Of a DNA stretch of 64,000 nucleotides, positions 59,649 through 64,000 are shown piece by piece. The stretch lies in the NCBI GenBank assembly GCA_028554795.2, contig CM068829.1, positions 135,198,579 to 135,262,578 on the forward strand. Direction: 5' to 3'. Within the stretch, counting starts at the first letter, position 1; each line of letters opens with the position of its first letter. The translations under genes were made by a program, and so were the position numbers. Below the pieces are notes generated by a model. It saw only the letters and a program-made list of their open reading frames with translations, ran no database searches and had not been told where the DNA came from. The DNA comes from Sinohyriopsis cumingii (taxonomy: Eukaryota; Mollusca; Bivalvia; Unionida; Unionidae).

Positions 59649-59787
59649 CGCTCGGGTGGCCTAGTGGTTACAGCGTCCTCCTTTGATGCTGGAGATTGCG
59701 GATTCGATCCTCGGCCGAATCATACCAAAGCCTTATATAAATGGTACTAACAGCTGCCTCGCTAGGTTCTAAGCATTAATAGTCAAT
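59649..59787 (+). mobile_element. tRNA-derived SINE, first family, 3'-truncated
   Basis: The head CTCGGGTGGCCTAGTGGTTA (box A) and GGATTCGATCC (box B at 59700-59710) end in GAATCATACCA. The body AATGGTACTAACAGCTGCCT is shared with the copy at 8354. This head is the best-preserved tRNA-like sequence in the window. It lacks anticodon-arm symmetry and has body sequence, so it is a SINE and not a tRNA gene. Confidence 0.7.
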
Positions 59788-62700
59788 ATATTTACCTCTT
59801 TCCTTATCGTTTCTGAGACATCTTTAGCATGGGAAATATTATCTTCAATGACTTTCTGCTATTAAACATACGAACATGTTTATCAAACACTTGATTTTAT
59901 TTTTACCTCAACACATAAACTTAAAATGCCGAACTGCTCCCACTTTAGATTTTCGCTAGGTTTGATATTTTGTCCTTAATGGCTATAACTAAAGCGCGTA
60001 AATTTATATTTAGTCAGATAAATCAACCCCACAAATCTGTGTTGATACTAGTGGACGATGTTTTAGGTAAGATGTCACCTGTTCATTAAAATGTGCAATT
60101 TCGCTGCATGCAACTCATTCCTGAACAAACCGCGTACACTTTAGCTATATACCGGTAATCTGTAACAGCCATATCAAACGCGAAATTCAAAATGGCCATA
60201 GGACAGATGGCTGTGCTATTCCAAGTTACCAAACAGATGATTTACTCAGGAAATATAATCTACCTGACACCAAAAGAACCCTTCAACCGACGGTAGCTGC
60301 ACAACCACGAGAAATGCCGGTAAGTGAATATGTGTGCAGATAAATTTGAATGCAGATAATTGCACCTTTTAATGAATAGGTGATAGCAGCCCCACCCGAA
60401 AATCAATATCATCACGGGTAAAGGGCTGATCGGCCTAATTTATATAATATACACAATCTTTATCTTTGAAGCTAAATTCAGTCGCAAATATATTTTTTGC
60501 AATTTAACACTATGAACGTGTTATTCGTATCTCCTAACATTCTGAACTAACTACCTTATCACCAAACTCATATGCCATCGTCCAAACTGGACTGATCACA
60601 TTTATAATAAAAGTCACACAGGTTAGGTAGGCATTCAAAACCGTCTATTTCAGTAATGGACGTCACCATAGCGATCGATACAGTTTCGTCAGGAAGTTTC
60701 TTGATGACAGTTAAGGTGCATATCATGCAATAATCAAGATGGAATAGACTTTGTTAAATCAAAATTAGTGCTAAATTTTAAGAGAACAATTTGTATTTAA
60801 TGTAACATGTGCAAATGAGCATACATGACGCTTTTGACTTGTATTATAGGAAATTTCAAAATCTGAGAAGGGGGTGGAGAATAGGTTGTGATAAAAAAAA
60901 AAAACTAGAAAACAACAAGGACTCATATTGCGTTGGCACAGTAATTTAAGGAACATCTTTAGCTTTTGTTCTCAGAAAATATCTTCGCAAAAAATAAAGA
61001 AAAAAAGGAATTTATTCGGACCACCTCAGCTAGATATCTGATTGGACTGACCGAGAAGCTGCCAGTGCAATATATTTTAATGCATTTCCAATGTCTGTAT
61101 GAATCCTTGTTTCCTATATAGCCGAGGTGGTATGAATAGCCGCTACCATCTTACATTTTAAGAATGATTCCTATGAGTTACGTTCATGTTGTGAATGTCG
61201 GTTTATAGTGCTTTTCAAAACGAGGAGTCACTTTTGTGTACATACCCAAGTTTGTACATGTGACCTATGTTCATATGATTATGTTGCTTTTTATCTGAGT
61301 CCATTGTACAATTATTGGTAGAGCAAAATTACGGTTGGGTGCAGTAATCATTTAAATCTTCTAGCGACACTTGGACGGCTAGAGCATGTGACCTACATGT
61401 TGATTATACATAGGCTGTTTATACTTTCATGGACCCAAACACCCGACCCCACGGCCCTTTCAACTTTTGCGTAAATGTTTGCCAAACAGTTTACATATTT
61501 TAGTAAGACAGCCATATGAATAATGGTATGCAGCCAACCTGTGTCACCCAATAGGAAAATTTACCAATTCACCTTGATATGATTTACCCAAAAGCCCTGT
61601 AGCACACCGCCATATTACATTCAGACAAACAGAACATATGGACTCGGGTAAGACTTATTATATCCGGGTCAGTACCCTCGAATGTAGTCCCAGTCAAATT
61701 TTATATCATTTTTCCTCTCTCATTTTCTTGTTGCAAGAGTTAGATTTAGGCATATTGATTATTGTTTAGAGTTTTAACATTATGGTATATTTGTCTGTAT
61801 GTACAGCGACAGTTCAAAAAAAAAATTAGGCATGGATGCTGCTCCGGAAGTGAAATATATTACCCATCACAAAATGCTTTTTTACAGTTAAGTCTCTCAA
61901 AACAATACTAGATAAGTTATGTCAAGAATCTCACTGTGAGTTGATCTTTGAAAGTAGTTTATATTAACATATAATTTATTAGGATTCGGACACAATGGAA
62001 AGTGTAGGACTGTCACGGGCGTAGAAGGTGCACAAATTAAATTCAAATAGCTCTGAGCCCCCAGTCACTAAATTACTACGGTCTAAGTGAATGAAAGACT
62101 CAAAGTGAAAAGGTATAACATTTTAATAAAATATCAACTTATTCAACTATTTCATCGACAATTTCACAACCGTACTTCAATCGACAAATGTAAAGAATGA
62201 CCTGTACACAGTTGCCAGCAACTATCCTCATCTGAAATTACAGTCTTTAAAGAGTATGTTTCCCTTCGGTGTTGATTATGTTACTCATCTGTCCGCCTCT
62301 CGTTTCTCTCTTTTGGTAATTCCGGTACCCTCGACTCCGTGGTCTCCTTGTACTTTCAAAACGCTCTTCCAGGCTTCCTTCTGGCACTACGCCTCCACCC
62401 AAATTGCTTAGGTCACAATAGACTTTACGTGTTCTCAACGTGTCTTTCTTCTCTCCGATCCTCTAGTGCCCCCTGTCGTTCCTACCTGGAAAGCTTGCTG
62501 AGGAAATAGAAGGAACGAATAATCCGATCTCCTTGCTCTGATATCAGGAGAATTAATCACTCTCTCACAGACCTTTAATCACAATAATGGCGAATAAATT
62601 ATCAGATCAATTCACGCACTCAAAACAAAATATTCCATACTTGATTGGTTCTACAATAATTGTGCCATAACAATAACAATACTATGAAAGAATTCTGATG

Positions 62701-62891
62701 CATGCATACACATCCCTAATTGTTAACTTCTCGATACAGTAAGCTATCACCTTCAACAGCAATCATGCACATTTCCTATATAAACGACACATAAAATATA
62801 CAAATACCTAAATGTATGTCCAACACTGATTAACGCTACATAATTCACAATGTATATAAAGAAAATCCACTAAACCGTTCGACCAGAAACC
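59788..62891. other. Non-coding interval, nothing recognised
   Basis: No repeats or domains were found. A minus frame at 62247-62438 is Arg/Gly-rich but has no zinc knuckle or other motif. Confidence 0.4.
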
Positions 62892-63212
62892 GTGCTCAAA
62901 ACTACGCATCGAGCCAAGGATCAAACTATTCCCAGATTATACCACATTAGGCTTACAAGTTTTGGTTTGGAAATTGGTATTTGTGAACATGAAACAAAAT
63001 ATCACACTTGTAAAACCGATATCAGGAAACTTCACCTTACTGAGTTCAATAAATTGCTGGAGTACACATTCTTGTACCACGAATTGAAATCGAAATTTGG
63101 TGGCAAATTAAAGCTTCTACCAAATGATACAGATTCACGTACAGTCATACAAAATGAAAGAAAATGTACAAGTAAATATGAAAAGGATATTATCTTTGGA
63201 ATTCATCTGTAA
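62892..63212 (+). CDS. Hypothetical open frame ending at a donor-like site
   Basis: A 106-codon frame with ordinary composition carries CEHETKYHTCKTDIRKLHLT and LLEYTFLYHELKSKFGGKLK. Its end overlaps CATCT|GTAAGT, a good splice donor. No acceptor with a clear pyrimidine tract precedes it. It may be an exon of an unknown gene or chance. Confidence 0.3.
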   Translation: MLKTTHRAKDQTIPRLYHIRLTSFGLEIGICEHETKYHTCKTDIRKLHLTEFNKLLEYTFLYHELKSKFGGKLKLLPNDTDSRTVIQNERKCTSKYEKDIIFGIHL

Positions 63213-63589
63213 GTAACGAAATGTACAGTTTATATAAGTACCTCAAAGAGTGCCACACACTGAGTATTGGAACTTTGTGTCGTTTCATTTACTTTACCAC
63301 TCCTGATTGTTGCATTGTCATACGATTCAACGTTTTGTTTTCTTATCTCCAAAAAATATGTGTTTGCAATTCGTTTAATTTTTGAATGCTGATCGCAATC
63401 ATCTGTATCTAATCTTGAAATGTGAACTTAAACAAGGATAACAATACTACTACTACTGACACATCTGACAGGAAAATTGGTCCAAAATATCGCATCATCT
63501 TTACATAATGGCAGCATTTTAAATATGCATTTTGAGACATACATTACTTCACATTTGTATTTATATTAGATTTACTTATATCTGAATTA

Positions 63590-64000
63590 ATATATATTTA
63601 TTTCAATTTAATTGTCTGTCAGTTTTAAAAATATTTAATTTATATTACATGCAATTGATTGTAATGTACATTTATTCTCTTGAGATGATACTTTTTCAGA
63701 AAATAGTTTGACCGAGACTGTTTGTTTTATAAATACCAGGTGTTGATCAAAATCATGACCTTGATTCAAAATATGTAGCAACCACGTAAACAATTTCTAT
63801 TTTCATTTTAAAATGATTGGTTGTTGTCGCGGTCATAATGGGACTTAGGCTTCAAGATGTAAACAATTTTGTTTAACTTTTTATTTCTTAGAGTAAAATG
63901 ATTGGTTTTTGTCAGGGCCACACTGGGTTGACGTGATCTTTAACAAGTACCTAATTTACACGAGCTTCCAGAACATGATCACCAGACCCCTGTTCACGTT
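63590..64000 (+). repeat. Partial LTR related to the 15474 LTR, running off the window
   Basis: It follows the first half of the 15474-16459 LTR in order: TTTCAATTTAATTGTCTGTC against TTTAATTTAATTGTTTGC; TTTTTCAGAAAATAGTTTGA against 15590; CAACCACGTAAACAA against 15675; TTAGAGTAAAATGATTGGTT against 15808; and CAAGTACCTA against 15880. It is diverged and has a ~50-base extra stretch. Same strand as the first copy. It may be the 5' end of another Gmr1-like element beyond the window, or a solo LTR. Confidence 0.65.

Noticed and set aside
59649..59730. Possible tRNA gene with boxes A and B
   Set aside because: The anticodon and T arms do not fold cleanly, and SINE body sequence shared with 8354 follows directly.

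Overview
This is a window of AT-rich animal DNA that looks like a lophotrochozoan, most likely mollusc, genome. The reasons are short intron-split exons, no bacterial-style gene packing, very many (TA)n, (GA)n, (CA)n, (CATA)n and (CTA)n/(ATA)n microsatellites, and tRNA-derived SINEs with a body of the kind seen in mollusc genomes. The species cannot be named from the sequence. Most of the long open frames are microsatellite translations or chance. One convincing host gene is present. Almost everything else that can be recognised is decayed mobile or virus-like DNA.

Layout. 1-3.4 kb: nothing recognisable. 3.4-5.05 kb, minus: a broken long protein remnant that I cannot identify. 5.95-6.87 kb, minus: a shrunken Gmr1-like LTR retrotransposon. 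8.2 and 13.1 kb: a ~215 bp inverted duplication that overlaps a SINE. 10.2-11.4 kb: a coding-like block of unknown origin. 15.47-20.24 kb, plus: a Gmr1-like Ty3/Gypsy element with 5' LTR, primer-binding site, gag, protease remnant, integrase, then RT and RNase H; it has many frameshifts and no 3' LTR. 23.6-27.2 kb, minus: a TRIM-type RING/B-box/coiled-coil gene that can be assembled from seven exons with matching phases, ending without a C-terminal NHL or B30.2 domain.

29-42 kb is a graveyard of Polinton/Maverick (adintovirus-like) DNA. It holds two pieces with an A32-like packaging ATPase and a PLA2-like capsid-domain gene in divergent orientation, plus a zinc-ribbon remnant, a truncated retroviral-type integrase, and several unidentified frames. 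A ~1.5 kb segment next to the ATPase tail is duplicated directly (29.75-32.9 and 36.3-37.8 kb). The first copy was later hit by a 1,121 bp solo-LTR-like insertion with a 5 bp target duplication. A Penelope-like RT remnant lies between the two copies. 42.7 kb has a 259 bp MITE; 48.1-48.9 kb (minus) is the 3' end of a LINE; 50.7 and 59.65 kb are SINEs; the window ends inside a diverged LTR related to the one at 15.5 kb.

The retroelement and virus-like pieces are fragmentary and frameshifted, so none is expected to work. Functional inference is strongest for the TRIM gene, a predicted E3 ubiquitin ligase.
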